Positions 48,610-60,800 of a DNA stretch of 64,000 nt are shown here, in pieces. The position numbers and the translations under genes are program-made. The DNA is taken from positions 37,153,020-37,217,019 of the forward strand of contig NC_092701.1 of the NCBI RefSeq assembly GCF_964275005.1. The letters are read 5' to 3'. The number at the start of each line of letters is the position of its first letter. Within the stretch, counting starts at the first letter, position 1. The notes under the pieces were generated by a model. It saw only the letters and a list, made by a program, of their open reading frames with translations, made no database searches and had not been told where the DNA came from. This stretch comes from Diadema setosum (taxonomy: Eukaryota > Echinodermata > Echinoidea > Diadematoida > Diadematidae).

Positions 48610-48972
48610 GTTTATATATGGAAATATTATACCTACGTATTGCTATTATATGTCAATAATACATATGTGTACATATTTATATACGCATTTATACAACGTA
48701 CAAAATTTTTATAGAATCACGTATATTTGTGAATATCTTTCTTTCTGTCTGTTAGATGATAGATGGTGAATAGGCCTATGTTTCCCTCATATCCTCCTCT
48801 TTAAACGGATGCACACACACACCACACAGTGAATGGGAACGTGTTTTTTTTTGTCTTGTAAGTTTCGCGCATTTTCCAAAGAGAGTGCCTTCTGTTGTAA
48901 TCACAATGCAAATTAGGAGCCTAAATGGTGTGATGTCATGATGACGTGACTGTGACTGTTTGATCTGTCAGA

Positions 48973-49094
48973 TTAGCGAGCTTTGGATTGATCTACAACG
49001 CGACGCACCCTCCTTTTCTTGTATTTTTTTTTCTCTTTTTTTGCCTAATTCGCGTCGTCTTAGCGTTCGCGTCGCAGATCAAAAGCTCGACTAT
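48973..49094. mobile_element. Small MITE with imperfect TIRs
   Basis: GCGAGCTTTGGATTGATCT then CAACGCGACGC at left faces GCGTTCGCGTCGCAGATC then AAAAGCTCGAC at right as an imperfect inverted repeat. TA dinucleotides flank both ends. No coding capacity. Located upstream of gene B. Confidence 0.5.
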
Positions 49095-49199
49095 TGTGTG
49101 ACAGGAAGATGTGGCATGAACAGAGTCCTATAGACGAACTAACTACGTGTACAAGAAAGTCCTTGTTAGGTTTATGCAGTGACATACAATGTGGATATG

Positions 49200-49368
49200 T
49201 TATATCCTGTTGTTTTTATACTGAAAGTTTTATATGTCTTTTCATTTTTTGAAGCACCATAAGCACCGAAAGGTGGACCTGTGCGCTATACAAGAAGCCA
49301 CTTATCATTATTATTACTAGTATTATTATCATTGTTGTTGGTATTATTATTATTATTATTATGTCGCT
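49200..49368 (+). mobile_element. Retroposon tail ending in (ATT)n
   Basis: TGTGCGCTATACAAGAAGCC followed by repeated TTATTATTATTA is a typical 3' end of an invertebrate non-LTR/SINE element. Only the tail is recognisable. Confidence 0.45.
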
Positions 49369-50989
49369 GCCATTGGCCTGTACGAGACTTGTGCTTTACA
49401 CAACTATTATAGTGATCTATTGTCTTTTGTGATCTTTCGTATCTTTCACAACATGGTTCTCTTACTTCGCTGATTCGTTGGACACATCATTGTCTACATT
49501 TCTTGTCTTTCCTTTCACATTTCCATTATCTTTATTTATCACCTGCATCCTAATAAACATTTGTTTGGGTATGCAACCAATCAATGTGGGGAAATGTAAA
49601 GAAAGAAAGAAAAAAAAAAGAAATGCGAATAATTACGATTTGTGTAACTTCGCCTTATGTATATAGATAACGTTCTATACATCTCTTTAAACTATCTGAC
49701 TATCACCTCGGATAACAAACTGGTTAACAGTGGGGACTACAGTGAGTGTGTATAAAAGCTGTATTTAAGAAGGAAAGGTTAAGAAAGAGGAAATAATATG
49801 AATATCGGTGAAAAAGGACGGATTGGGAAGAGAAATCAAGGTCATTTATTATAGATTACAAACTTGTAATGGGGATGCGTTATTGAGTGTTCTAAAATCA
49901 CAACCACTAAAATCACTCCCTATTCAGTTTTTATCTGCCTTAACACACACAGCCATATAAATGCTACAATAATGTAGAGTAATACTAATGGAAATGAAAT
50001 CTGGTCTCTGCTTTGCCATGAGCGTTATAGGCTAGCTCCATATTTCTCATGTTGCTTTGATATTATTCATTTTGTTAGCCTATGTATTATATCATAAGGG
50101 TATAATGAAAACTACAATATACTGGGTATGATTAATATTTGCATTTACACAACCACACACATATTCAATTCAAATCAATTCAGTTTAATTCATTCCATTT
50201 CAATTTATTTTCACAAATTTTCACTTAATCAGCATTTATACCCGTTATTTGAATTCATGTATATGTATATATCAATCACAAAATCAGAGCACGGCAATGT
50301 ATTCATAATAATTATGATAATTATAATTATAACTATATATGGGACCTAATAGATAAAGCACAGCTTATTAAACAAGGTCCCCCTCGCCTTAAAAAATAAA
50401 AAGGAAATACAGAATACTTTATGCAGAATTAATGAAAGTGATATATTTCAGGAAGAAGGAAGGGATGAAATGAGAAATCAATCAAGACGGAAGTGGGTAA
50501 GGAAGAAAAATGGAGAGAGCTGTGAATGAGGATATAGGATATTCGGAGAGCAGCGCAAGTTTGGCATTATTGAGATAATACAAAATTGGCTACAGAAGAA
50601 ATACACTTGTACATACATGCATTTGTGAGTACAAACACATACAATGCGCACACATTATATAAACAGAAGCAGTCAATTATACATTGATATCCTCCACATG
50701 GCACATGCTTCATAGGTTATCTCGGATTATATCTTATTGCATGCACTATACTCATGGTAGAAAATTCATGAAAAACACACAGTATTCATCTAACCTCGTC
50801 ATTGTCGAGTTTCGAGTTTCGAGAAAACAAATCTTTCTGTCAACACTGCAAACTTCTTCATTAAACACAAGTCATTGGTGTAATTCTCTTCTTCCCATAG
50901 ATGTAATAATCATCACAATAAGATCATTGTCTGTTTTAGCTTACTCGCAGAGAAGGTCGGAATTATTTTACGCATTACGGAGCGGTACA
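49369..50989. other. Intergenic region between genes B and A
   Basis: No gene recognised. A probable LINE 3' tail on the minus strand starts near 50163 (ATTCAATTCAAATCAATTC), and an AT-rich tract lies near 50300-50340. Confidence 0.4.
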
Positions 50990-53900
50990 CTAGGAGACTT
51001 CGGCAAGACACTCAGAGAATTCGGCAATCAATTCCTTGAAGGTGGCCCAAACAGCGCGATTCTTGAAGCATACAGTCCCGCCGCCCCTTTTATACTGGCT
51101 TTTCTGTTTAAAAACAAAGACATAAAGCATCGACAAGTACAAGTGGCAAGCATGATGACAAGTTGGTAATACAAAAGAGTCAGAATTAGAGCAACGAAGA
51201 CGCACCCTCCTACTTCTGTCTACGTATTCATGTCAAACCAAATCAAATTAAATTAAATCAAATCAAATCTCTCTCTACGCAGAACTCTAACCCTTCTCCA
51301 TTCCCACATTAAACACATTCTCTTTAATTCCTTTGTTGCTACAAAATCATTATCAACCAAAACCTGAATTGTAATCAGACTTCATGTTTATGGTCGTTAA
51401 TACCATAGCTTACACACACACATAATTATGCACATTGATATTTATCTTGGCCTACTCACAGTTCTGTTGATGTCTCCAATACAAGTCCAAGTCCCGCGCT
51501 TGCTGATTGCCCATTTAGAATGGTCCTTGGTATACTTGAAGCTTAGCACGCCATCAAAAGTGACCTTTTCGACATTTTCCACCTTGTAAAGCCCGGTGCA
51601 GAAGGACGCCAAAGATTCCCCCGTCCTCCTCCACGTCTCAGCATACATATCGCAGCCCAACGCTGGCGCCACCCAATACGAGTACAGATCTGAGAGTAAC
51701 AAAGTTGCACCCTGGTATTTCTTATTTCTTTTTACACAAAGGTATTTTTTCTCTCCATTGTGTCGACATATCAGATACTTGGTTGTTGATGAAATTATGT
51801 ATTTGTATTCACACAAGAGCAATATTGAGAGTTTGAGAAAGTCTATCCACTGTATTGGCACGATTTACGTACAAGACACAATAGGCAAAGAAGCGAGATG
51901 AAAGGTGTAAGAAAATAAAATTACTGAGCTGAAGCATTGTGAAGCAGAAATTTTAAAAGATGGTTAAGTTTCGACAATGTGAACACAATAACATTGCTCT
52001 ATATAATTCCTGCATTCGCCATTATCATCATCACCGACCAATTCATAATCACCATCGTAACAGCCCCTTTGGTATCTTATCTTGCTGTTGCTGTTATTGT
52101 TGTTGTTGTTGTTGACTTCGCCAAAGCTAAACATTATGCTGCTATTATCATCATTAGAATTATCGTCATCAACATCATAATCGTGATTATTTTCAATTTG
52201 ATGTTTCACACTAAATTAACTATTGTATTTTCTTCTACAAACCAGCCTCTTGAATAAAATTTGGCAACTTTCCAAGCCATTGCAAGCTAAGATGGTTCAG
52301 ATGTTTAAGATTTATGTAGGTCTCATACAGTATAGTTTATCAATATCAGCACTATGATCATCATTATCGATATCATCGATCTCATCATGTGTACTACCTT
52401 CCGAATTAGTCAGTCCTACTGCAGTCTCAAGGCATATATGGAACCATTTTTATCACTGCTGATAATGTCAGTTCTATCAACCCGATTTGTGATTATCCTT
52501 ATCACTATCATCGTCACTGCCTTAAAATCACTGATAAGTATTGCAGGCACTCATTTAAAAAGATGGTACAAAATTTTCCTAACGGAGTTGTTAAGTGATG
52601 AGAAAATAAGTGAAGAAAACTCCAAGTATAAAAACGTTTTGAAAATTGTTTCACTATCAAGCTTTGTATGAATAAAATAATGTTTCCATGTTCCATCATT
52701 CGGAAAACTATTTATTCTAACATACCGTAAATCACATTTATAAAATTAATTCACTTTTTCAGGGGGAATGGGGAGGTTTCACGCATTTTTTCGACTGAAA
52801 TATTGAACAGACTTATTTTGGAAGTTTCAGAACAATGCAACTCGGACTTTTCCACCTCTAAACCTTGTTAACTATACATGCTTATCACCACTACAACAGA
52901 AAATATCACTATGCCCAACACCTAACTTGTCTTTAAAATTTAGCAAAATTGGCAAGGACCGCAAGCAATATCAGTTCTCGTCATCAGATTTCTTTATTTG
53001 CATTTCTTATCTTGTTATTGCCATGCACAGAGAGCATATTTTACTTTCATTACATAACTATTTTCCATCATGATTGATGTCACCATGAACCATAGATAGT
53101 TTCTATTTCCATCATCTTGCCACCTCTATAAAATAAAGATTTGCGTAGCCTTTCTATTTCATCTCGAGAATCATCACCACACGGCATACGTTGGCATTTC
53201 ATTCCCTTATATTTTGTTTAATCATTTGCTGATTAATTTGTTGATATCCAGTAGTTTTTCAGTTGCTGCCATATGATTTATCATACTAGTTCGCCTATCG
53301 ATTTTCTTTTTATTTAATACGGTTCATCACTATTCCTTCTTTCAATATCTAGTTTAAAAACAGGGTCGTGGTAATAAACACCACTCATTGTCACCATCTT
53401 CGCCTCATTACCATCATTAGCATCTTTATCATTGTCATCGTTAAAATCATTACATAACTATCATGGAAATCATCTTTTTGGGTAAGCATCACTATTTCAC
53501 CTTCATTGAACTTGGCGAACTTGGCGAAGCTGATGAAATGTTGTCTATTGACAGAGGTCAAAGCAGCCGAGATGTTCCAAGGAGCTTTCTCGACGTGGCG
53601 TCGCTCGATCACAGAGACAAGGTCAGGAAATTTCGCGAGAAAGGATTGCGGAATTTGTGAGTCGTACACCGAAGGGTTGTTGTAGAAAAGTTGGTGAGCT
53701 GTAAAATAATAACATTAATTATAGACTAAAAGATGATTCATTATAGTTACAGTGCTCTGGAGAGTGAATACGAAAAAGCGAATAATGTTCTTTAACTTGA
53801 CGAGACGAGTTTTATTTCGTTTGTTTTCTCATCCGAAACAAATCGATTTGCCGAGATCCACGACAGTTTATCCTATCGTCTTCTTAAAACAAGTCCCCTT

Positions 53901-56900
53901 TGCCGAGTTCCGATATTAAACTCGTTCTCTTTTCTTCTTCTTACCTGCTCATCTTACTGTAGCTCGTTTTCTTGTCTACGCGTCCTATAATGGAATGACA
54001 TATACTCATTGTCTAACGTACGAGTAGTGACAACAGTTGTTGACAGTGTTTAACATATACCACGAATATTAGTATTTTCCTTCAGCTGCTTTATCACTCG
54101 ATTATTGTCCACATCAACATACAATTCTTACTAATGATGATTAACTCAAATTTATGACATTTTTGCACAGAGTTGTTTTTCATTGCAGCTGATTGACAAA
54201 TTGCCTTACATCGACGTAAATAGGCACCGAATTAATGAGTGTTTAGTAGAATTTAAGCTGTAATAAAAAAAAATAAATACAAAATGGGCAAATATACTCG
54301 GTTAGGATTGGAACCTACGACCTCCTGATCAACGGACAGGCGTCTTATCGACTAGACCATCGAGTCTCCACACGACAGCCAATCCTGAATCCTTATAACA
54401 TGCAGCGGGTATATACTGCGTAATTATTCAACTTCATGAAATTTTTGTTTACGGCGATGTAGGGCAATTTGTCAATCAGTTGCAATAAAATTGTATGGGA
54501 AATGAGAAGGTCGAAGAGTAACGTTTAGAGTTGGTGACTAACGTTTAGAGTTGGTGACTATCGTGGTGTATAATATACACCACATTAGAAACAATGAATT
54601 AAAAATATTACAAATTAAAAATATAACAACAGCAGAAGCAGAGGTGATCTAAGTAATGGCTGCGTGTAAAGATTGTCATATTACCAACTTTGACGAACTC
54701 TGAAGTCTTCATAGAGATACACAGCATGGACTGGCCATGTTCCCCGGCATTAGATGGCCATTCGTAACCCTCGCCAGATTTGCGCGGGAATTTCGGGACG
54801 CTGTGAATCAACCAAAATCCCGATTTTTGATCGAAAGCAACGTCACCTGGAAGAAATCATTATTGAAAGACAGCTCATTATTCGGCAATGTCTCTGTCAA
54901 ATTTAACAGCAGAGGGACAATGGTCGCTAAATCGCATCTTACCTGATATTGAAACAGAAAGTTAAAATGATTTTTAAGTGACTAGAAACAAGAAAAAAAG
55001 CCAATAACGAGTTGCAGAGAATTGACAAAGCAGTTGGTGGAAAAAGCACTCGAGCAAATGACACATACATGCCCTTCCTAATCACCAGACAATCCATTCC
55101 GCTGTGAGCTGCTACTTGCGATATCATTTAGAATACTGATTACGTGAAACAGGGAATGTTTGGGCAAATGTCCTTTACAGGGAAAGACCACAATCATATT
55201 AACAGGGAATGTCACAGCCATACATGTTGACGTCCTTAAACTGGTGCTTACCTTTCGCGTGGCCTCCGTTTGCAGGGGCCTTTCCATTACCTACAGGAAA
55301 ATCGTCGTTGTACATCACATACACAACATCCTGTGGCAGGAACGTAAAAGAAAAAAAAAAACCAATAACAATCAAACATAATAATCATGAAGGAAGACGC
55401 GGTTAAAGGGATCTCATAGTTTAGGTTGAGACCTAATTTCAGGTTTCTAACATTTTTTTGGTGAGATATGAGAAACCTCTTATGAAATATGAAAGAGCAT
55501 GTAATTCCATGAGGAATTCAAAGTTTATTTGATAAGAATTGGTTTTGAAATAGCTGTGATATCCAAAACAGAGCAATTATGATAAAATGTGGGACCCACC
55601 TTTTATTACTATCGCTTTGTTTTACTTTGTTTATGGCTGTTTCGTCATTCCAAACCCGATTTTCATCAAATAAACTTTGAATTCCTCTTAAAATGGTATG
55701 TTCTGTACTATATCATAAGTGTTTTCCTGGTATCTCGCAAAAAGTTAAAAGCCCAATTCTCATCTCCACCGATACTGTACCATCCCTTTAAAGGGACTGT
55801 ACAGTACTGGTTGAGATGGGAATTCATGTTTTGAACATTCCTAAGTGAGATAATGAAAAGCCTCTTATAAAATATGAAAGAGCATGTAATTTTAAGAAGG
55901 ATTCAACGTTTATTTGATGAAAATTGGTTTTCAAATGGCTGAGCTATCAAAAAAAGCGCTAATAATAAAAGGCGACATGCCACAACTTTATTAGGATCTC
56001 TTTTTTTCACCTTGTTTTTGAATATCTCAGCCATTTCAAAACCGATTTTCATCGAATAAACTTTTGATACCCCTTAGAACTGCATGCTCTTTGACATCTC
56101 ATAGAGTGGTTTCTGAATATCTCGCAAAACGTTAAATGCTAAATCCTCATCTCGACCAGAACTGTTCAGTTTTCAGACATTGGGGTTTTTTTTTTCACAG
56201 ATCCAAGATCTTTACTTCAAAATTGTCCTACATTCTCTGATTATTCATTACCTTATCAAGATCTGCTTTATCATTCAATTATTTACAATCATTTTGTTAC
56301 CTTCAGCTCACTTTTGAATCAGGAAAGGCCGAAGAGAAAGTGTTACCTGACTTTTGCGATTCTTGTAAATTTGCTGCAGAGTTCGGGCCACAGCCTGGTT
56401 GGTGTCTTTGAGGGAGACCGTAGACCGCGAGAAAGACTGGCTGTTTACATCCATGTACATGTGAGCAACGCCCTCTTTGATGAGCGGGTCACTGCTCTTT
56501 GAATCGCGGGGGAGCTTGTAGACAATAAACCTGAAGGAGTTTCAAAGAGAAGTTCAAAGTGTTTTGCAATAGGGTTTATTCAAAGTTCAAATTTATTTCA
56601 TATTTCCATTTTCTCAATGATGACATTACAAATCATTGACAAAACAAGAGTACAAAATATATACAATCATGTCTTTTGATTGTAGAAGAAAAAGAAAAAG
56701 AAAATATACTTGACACAAATGTACATGGTCACATCGTATGAAAATGTCACTAGTAAGTATAAGAAATATGATGGGGCCTACATAAAAGCTTTAAAACTTG
56801 TAAAACTGTAGGTTCCCGAGTTCATAGGCATATAATTTTACACGGAGAACGGATTTGTTTGTCTTGACCAACTAAAATTACACCAGTACAAAAAATCGAT

Positions 56901-58932
56901 GAGTAATAAACTAATGAACCACATAGATATCGCACAAACCAGACTGCATACAAATCTCGCAGTGTTTGAATAACAAAAATGCTATATTATAAGATGTATC
57001 GGTACCATGAAATCACTTGAATAACTTGGTGCTGAGGACAAGGACAAAAGACTGGGAGCATAAAAAGGTTGCTAAAGGCTTTGTAGTGTGTATCCACTAA
57101 GTAATAACTGTTTTAATTAGCGTTTGAAGGTGAATAAGGATAAGGAAGAAGTGATATCTAGAGGGAGATCATTCCAATATCTGGGTCCAGTAAATATAAT
57201 TGTCTTCTTTGCAAAAATAGTGTGAGTACGGGGAAGGTGATAGGCGTCACTCTGGCGAGTGGGATAACAGTGGATAGAACGATTCCTTTTGAACATGTGA
57301 ATAAAAACAGATGGTAATTCATTAGTTGTTAGTTTATACATAAAAATTCCGAGATTATAAGAAAATAAGTCTGAAATTTTCAGAATTCTGTTTTGATGGA
57401 AAAAACAATTGGTATGGGCAAAATATCCGGCGTGGTTTATGATTCTTATTGCACGCTTTTGAATACGGAGAAGGGGATCTAGTAATGAGTGAATTGCATT
57501 TCCCCACGCCAAAATTCCATAATTGAAGTGTGGAGATATTAAACAAGAATATATACTCTGCAAAATATGAACAGGAAAGAAATGTTTGAGTTTATTCATA
57601 ATGCCAATATTTCTAGACAAAATTTTACTTACAAAATTAACATGAGTTTTCCAGGATAATTCTTGGTCAATCCAAAGCCCTAAAAACTTTGTGTTATTAA
57701 CCTGCTTTAAACATAAATCATTTATTTTGATATCATATGGAACAACATTCAAAGAATTACTAAATACCATATAATGAGTTTTTTCTATGTTCAAGGATAA
57801 TTTGTTCGCATAAATCCAGGATTGCACGGACCTGAGCTCAGTATTCATCATATTTATTAGTGCATTAGGGTCTCGATGTGAAAAAAACAAGCTTGTGTCA
57901 TCGGCGAAACAAATGAATGACAAAATTTGCGATGATTTTGGAAGATCGTTTATGTATACGATAAATAAAAGTGGGCCCAAGAGGGAGCCCTGCGGGACTC
58001 CACATGAAATAGGCTTTAATTGCGAATCATGGCTATTGATATTAACAAATTGCTTTCTTTCTGTTAAATAACTCTTAAACCATTCTAAGGGGGTACCGCG
58101 GATTCCATAGTGACACAATTTATAAAACAAGATTTCATGATCTATCGTGTCGAAAGCTTTAGAAAAATCAAGAAAAACTCCAATTGTATGTTCAAAACTG
58201 TCTATGGCATGAGCTACCTTGTCTATAAAAGTAAGTAAAGCATGGGTTGTGTTGTAATGTTTTCTAAAACCAAACTGAGAATCCGACAGAATGTTATGAT
58301 TTATGAGAAATTTTAATAATCGTGTGTAAACCACCCTTTCAAGAATTTTAGAGATTGAAGTCAACAAAGAAATTGGTCGGTAATTATTCACCAAATCTTT
58401 CTGTCCCTTCTTAAAGATACGGACAACGTTTATAATTACTCGTTCATCCTCACCATCTCCTTCTTTCTTCACACACACACACACACACATACGCACACAC
58501 ACACATTTATGATTACATATTATGTATATATATAATTATCAGATACGTAATTGTGACGGGAATGAGGCGTCAGTGGACGTAGCGTTCGTTCACTTTCATT
58601 GATGTTAATGCCAAGAATGCCAAGAACCATTTGACGGGTCTTCTTCAGGGCTTGTTTGCGAGAGTTCACCTTTTCCAACGCCTCAAGCAAGCCTTGAAGA
58701 AGAAAGACCCGTCAAAAGGTCGAATACTGTAGTTGCCATGCATTCAAAGTGAAGGAACGCTACGTCCCCTGGCGCCTCCTTCCAGACACGATTATCATGA
58801 ATAATGCAGCACCCATAATACGTATACACGGCCAAGACAGCTCACGCTTTACAAGAATATATAAATAAATAATGATAATTATAATGATAATAATGATGAT
58901 AATGAAAATAATAATAATAAAAATGATATATA

Positions 58933-58980
<48 letters not shown>

Positions 58981-59148
58981 AGTTGGCACCTTAGGGAGAC
59001 ATATTGGGGGGAAGTGTCTTCATTAGGGAGACAACTGGTCATTAAGGAGACAATTTTCGTGTCTCCATTGCGTAAACTGCCATTGAACATGTAATAATAA
59101 ATTTGCATATAAAACAAATGGAAATGTCTTCCAATGACCCATCTAGGA

Positions 59149-59191
<43 letters not shown>

Positions 59192-60628
59192 TACATACAT
59201 AAGTGTGTATGTTTCGTTTGACAATGTTCTCTCTGGGCCAAGCCCCGAGGCGGGCCCTATAAATCTTCGCAGCATTACCACGCAATCATAATGATTTTTG
59301 CACCCGGGTGAGTGGGTCAAGCACATAACTCGTCCAAGGAGGTAGAGCCTAAAACTGATCCAGACGGGGTTTTTATCTACTGATTCTTTTCATTTGAATT
59401 GACTAAGACCATTTTAGACCATTTATGCTGCGAAATAATAGTCTATCACATTGACGTATCAATAATGTAATTAATGTAAACTTTTACATGAAGTCCAACA
59501 AAGGTTTGACCTCTGATAGGCCAAGGACCTTTGTCATTCCATCACATCTGCAGCATTTTTTTTTTACACTGTTGTAATATTTTCTATTTTACGGCGTCCT
59601 TGTACTCTTTGTGCTCTGAAATTGTTTCGTGTATACTCTTGTGATAATACATGTATGTTCTGTATACGTGTATATAGGCTTACATGTCTATATCTGTGTA
59701 TTTCTAAGAGATGTGAAATAAATTGAATTGAATTTAATTGACGTTTACAATAACAGCAATGCAGACAGCCTTGATAGCATCTTCCATTAGGTAGCCCCTA
59801 CATGAAGATACTCAGTATAATACTTTACAGTCATAGTATATTGCAAATGATTTTATGTGGAGTCAGGTAAATGAACGAGACACCTTCGCACATAAACGTA
59901 TACATATTAGATACACCTAGGCCTATACACACCCACAACTTTCACACATAGATTACTATTAAATAATAGTGGAAGGGAGGGAGAAAGAGAATATGTCTAC
60001 TCACACAGCCATACTGTGACTTACTTAAAGAAAAAACACCCAATTAAGATGTTTCATTCTCAGCCAATTACAAGGATCTTCGATTTTAATCAGCAATCAA
60101 ACCCGCTTCTCCACTAGAACAGACATCAGTATAGTTTGTGTGATAATCGTGTGCACGTCAACAAAGACAGCTTATCATTGCATCTGAAGGACGAATCGTC
60201 TCATCAAAGCATTTCTTTACACAAATCATAGCAGATCGTGAGATAGACAGAAAGATCCGTCTGTCCGGAGGAGTCTTTTATTTTATTTATTTATCTATTT
60301 TTCTTTTTGACGTTATCGCTCTCCTCCGGAGACATAGGAGGGGATCCGTGAAGCCAGACGCAGTCTAATAATGCACTGAGCTCAGGTTGTTTTGATAGGA
60401 TGCACCATAATGTATGTAATGTGACCACCCACGCAGTGTATGGCGAATTCATCACTGATATACAAGGGGAATACACGTCGCGCAGAACGGATCGTATGAG
60501 AAAACGGTGTTGACTCACCAGTCTACCGCGATACCTCTGGAATCCAAGCACATTATCTTGCTTTCGCGTCCAGGCAGCCCTGCTGCCAAAACAAGAAATA
60601 CAGCACAAAATGTAGTTTTTCTCACCAT
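50990..60628 (-). CDS. Deoxyribonuclease II, gene A (seven exons, 358 aa)
   Basis: Complete DNase II model and the most diverged of the three intact copies. Exons on the minus strand: 1 at 60519-60628, 2 at 56347-56530, 3 at 55252-55330, 4 at 54685-54846, 5 at 53501-53698, 6 at 51460-51689, 7 at 50990-51103; sum 1077 bases, all GT-AG. Signal peptide MVRKTTFCAVFLVLAAGLP. Catalytic HxK: GGHAKG (His 122, Lys 124) and DHSKW (His 301, Lys 303). Cysteines at about 27, 167, 275, 314, 333 and 353 match the spacing of the three disulfides known in the human enzyme. An extra cysteine (about 257, ALGCDMY) replaces Asp of the paralogs. Exon 3 is two codons longer than in B and C, and the C-terminus ends ECLAEVS. 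Possible N-glycosylation at APWNIS. Expected role: acidic endonuclease in lysosome or secretion. Confidence 0.9.
52079..52113. repeat. (TTG)n microsatellite
   Basis: GTTGTTGTTG run in intron 5 of gene A, within a broader CATCAT-rich stretch. Confidence 0.7.
54178..54490. mobile_element. MITE carrying a tRNA-like core
   Basis: Inverted ends of about 43 bases: ATTGCAGCTGATTGACAAAT then TGCCTTACATCGACGTAAA at left, and at right TTTACGGCGATGTAGGGCA then ATTTGTCAATCAGTTGCAAT. Between them lies the tRNA-like sequence at 54296-54365. In intron 4 of gene A. Confidence 0.75.
54296..54365 (-). other. tRNA-like sequence inside a MITE
   Basis: The minus strand starts ACTCGATGGTCTAGTCG and ends AATCCTAACCGAGT. 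Ends can pair (ACTCG/CGAGT), an A-box-like TGGTCTAGTCGATAAGA and a B-box-like GGTTCCAATCC are present, and an anticodon arm CCTG...CAGG can form. The position before the putative anticodon is C instead of T and several stems have mismatches, so I read it as a degenerate tRNA relic and not a working tRNA. Confidence 0.5.
54521..54560. repeat. 20-base tandem duplication
   Basis: TAACGTTTAGAGTTGGTGAC occurs twice in succession beside the MITE in intron 4 of gene A. Confidence 0.8.
55403..55791. mobile_element. Fold-back MITE with TTAA ends, copy 1
   Basis: Bounded by TTAA at both sides (55403-55406 and 55788-55791), with AAAGGGAT/ATCCCTTT ends. Arms such as GAATTCAAAGTTTATTTGAT are mirrored by ATCAAATAAACTTTGAATTC, so the whole element is a hairpin. 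TTAA targets are typical of piggyBac-type and some other DNA transposons. In intron 2 of gene A. Confidence 0.7.
55788..56172. mobile_element. Fold-back MITE, copy 2 (adjacent)
   Basis: Starts TTAAAGGGACTGTACAGTAC and shares the same arm words (AAATATGAAAGAGCATGTAA) as copy 1. Its own right arm ends near CTCGACCAGAACTGTTCAG. It shares the central TTAA with copy 1, so the two stand back to back. Confidence 0.65.
56577..58450 (-). mobile_element. CR1/Jockey-like LINE with reverse transcriptase, 5'-truncated
   Basis: A minus-strand frame from about 58450 to 57117 encodes a whole LINE reverse transcriptase core. In order it shows NNYRPISLLTSISKILE, FGFRKHYNTTHALL, VFLDFSKAFDTIDHE (palm Asp), CGVPQGSLLGPLLFIVYIND, FADDTSLFFS (catalytic Asp pair) and LSLNIEKTHYMVF, then the C-terminal FLGLWIDQELSW, FNYGILAWGN and YPTRQSDAYHLP. 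The frame is open throughout and stops at FTFKR; the next codons (LKQLLLS) still look like family sequence, so that stop is probably early. The endonuclease domain is missing (5' truncation). About 540 bases of 3' sequence end in a TTTGAAC-type tail at 56577. Inserted in intron 1 of gene A, in the same orientation as the gene. Confidence 0.9.
58550..58793. mobile_element. Fold-back element
   Basis: GACGTAGCGTTCGTTCACTT at left and AAGTGAAGGAACGCTACGTC at right face each other. Inward, TTTGACGGGTCTTCTTC pairs with GAAGAAAGACCCGTCAAA. Arms of about 110 bases meet near 58665. No coding capacity. In intron 1 of gene A. Confidence 0.75.
58939..59190. repeat. Two (AT)n arrays flanking a unique segment
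   Basis: (AT)n at 58939-58976 and 59152-59190. The segment between repeats GGGAGACA-type words (TTAGGGAGAC three times, with variants). The arrangement resembles the paired (AT)n at 7053-7266. Confidence 0.7.
59548..59742 (+). mobile_element. LINE 3' tail
   Basis: Ends GAAATAAATTGAATTGAATT, the same tail style as at 300-345. No coding part. In intron 1 of gene A. Confidence 0.5.
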
Positions 60629-60800
60629 TGTGTCAATATGAGTTCCTTGGTACAATGTTCAATCCTCCCGAATATCGCATTGCGCTTCATACAGACGGCA
60701 CTGCGGAGCTCCATTACATGGTTTATTACTGGCCGGAAGCAAGTAGAACGATATAAACATTAATGCATCAAAACATGTCATTGTTCCGGAAAACGCCGTG
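60629..60800 (-). promoter_or_regulatory. Putative promoter of gene A
   Basis: Upstream of the start codon on the minus strand: TTGCTTCCGGCCAG (ETS-like, about 60732-60745) and, further up, a TTTATATCG TATA-like word (about 60750-60758). The CACGTG box of B and C promoters was not found. No direct evidence for the start of transcription. Confidence 0.3.

Noticed and set aside
48290-48769. 159-codon frame upstream of gene B
   Set aside because: It covers the promoter and then a (TA)n microsatellite; no protein-like composition.
54296-54365. Functional tRNA gene
   Set aside because: Stem mismatches and a non-T base before the putative anticodon; it is embedded in a MITE.
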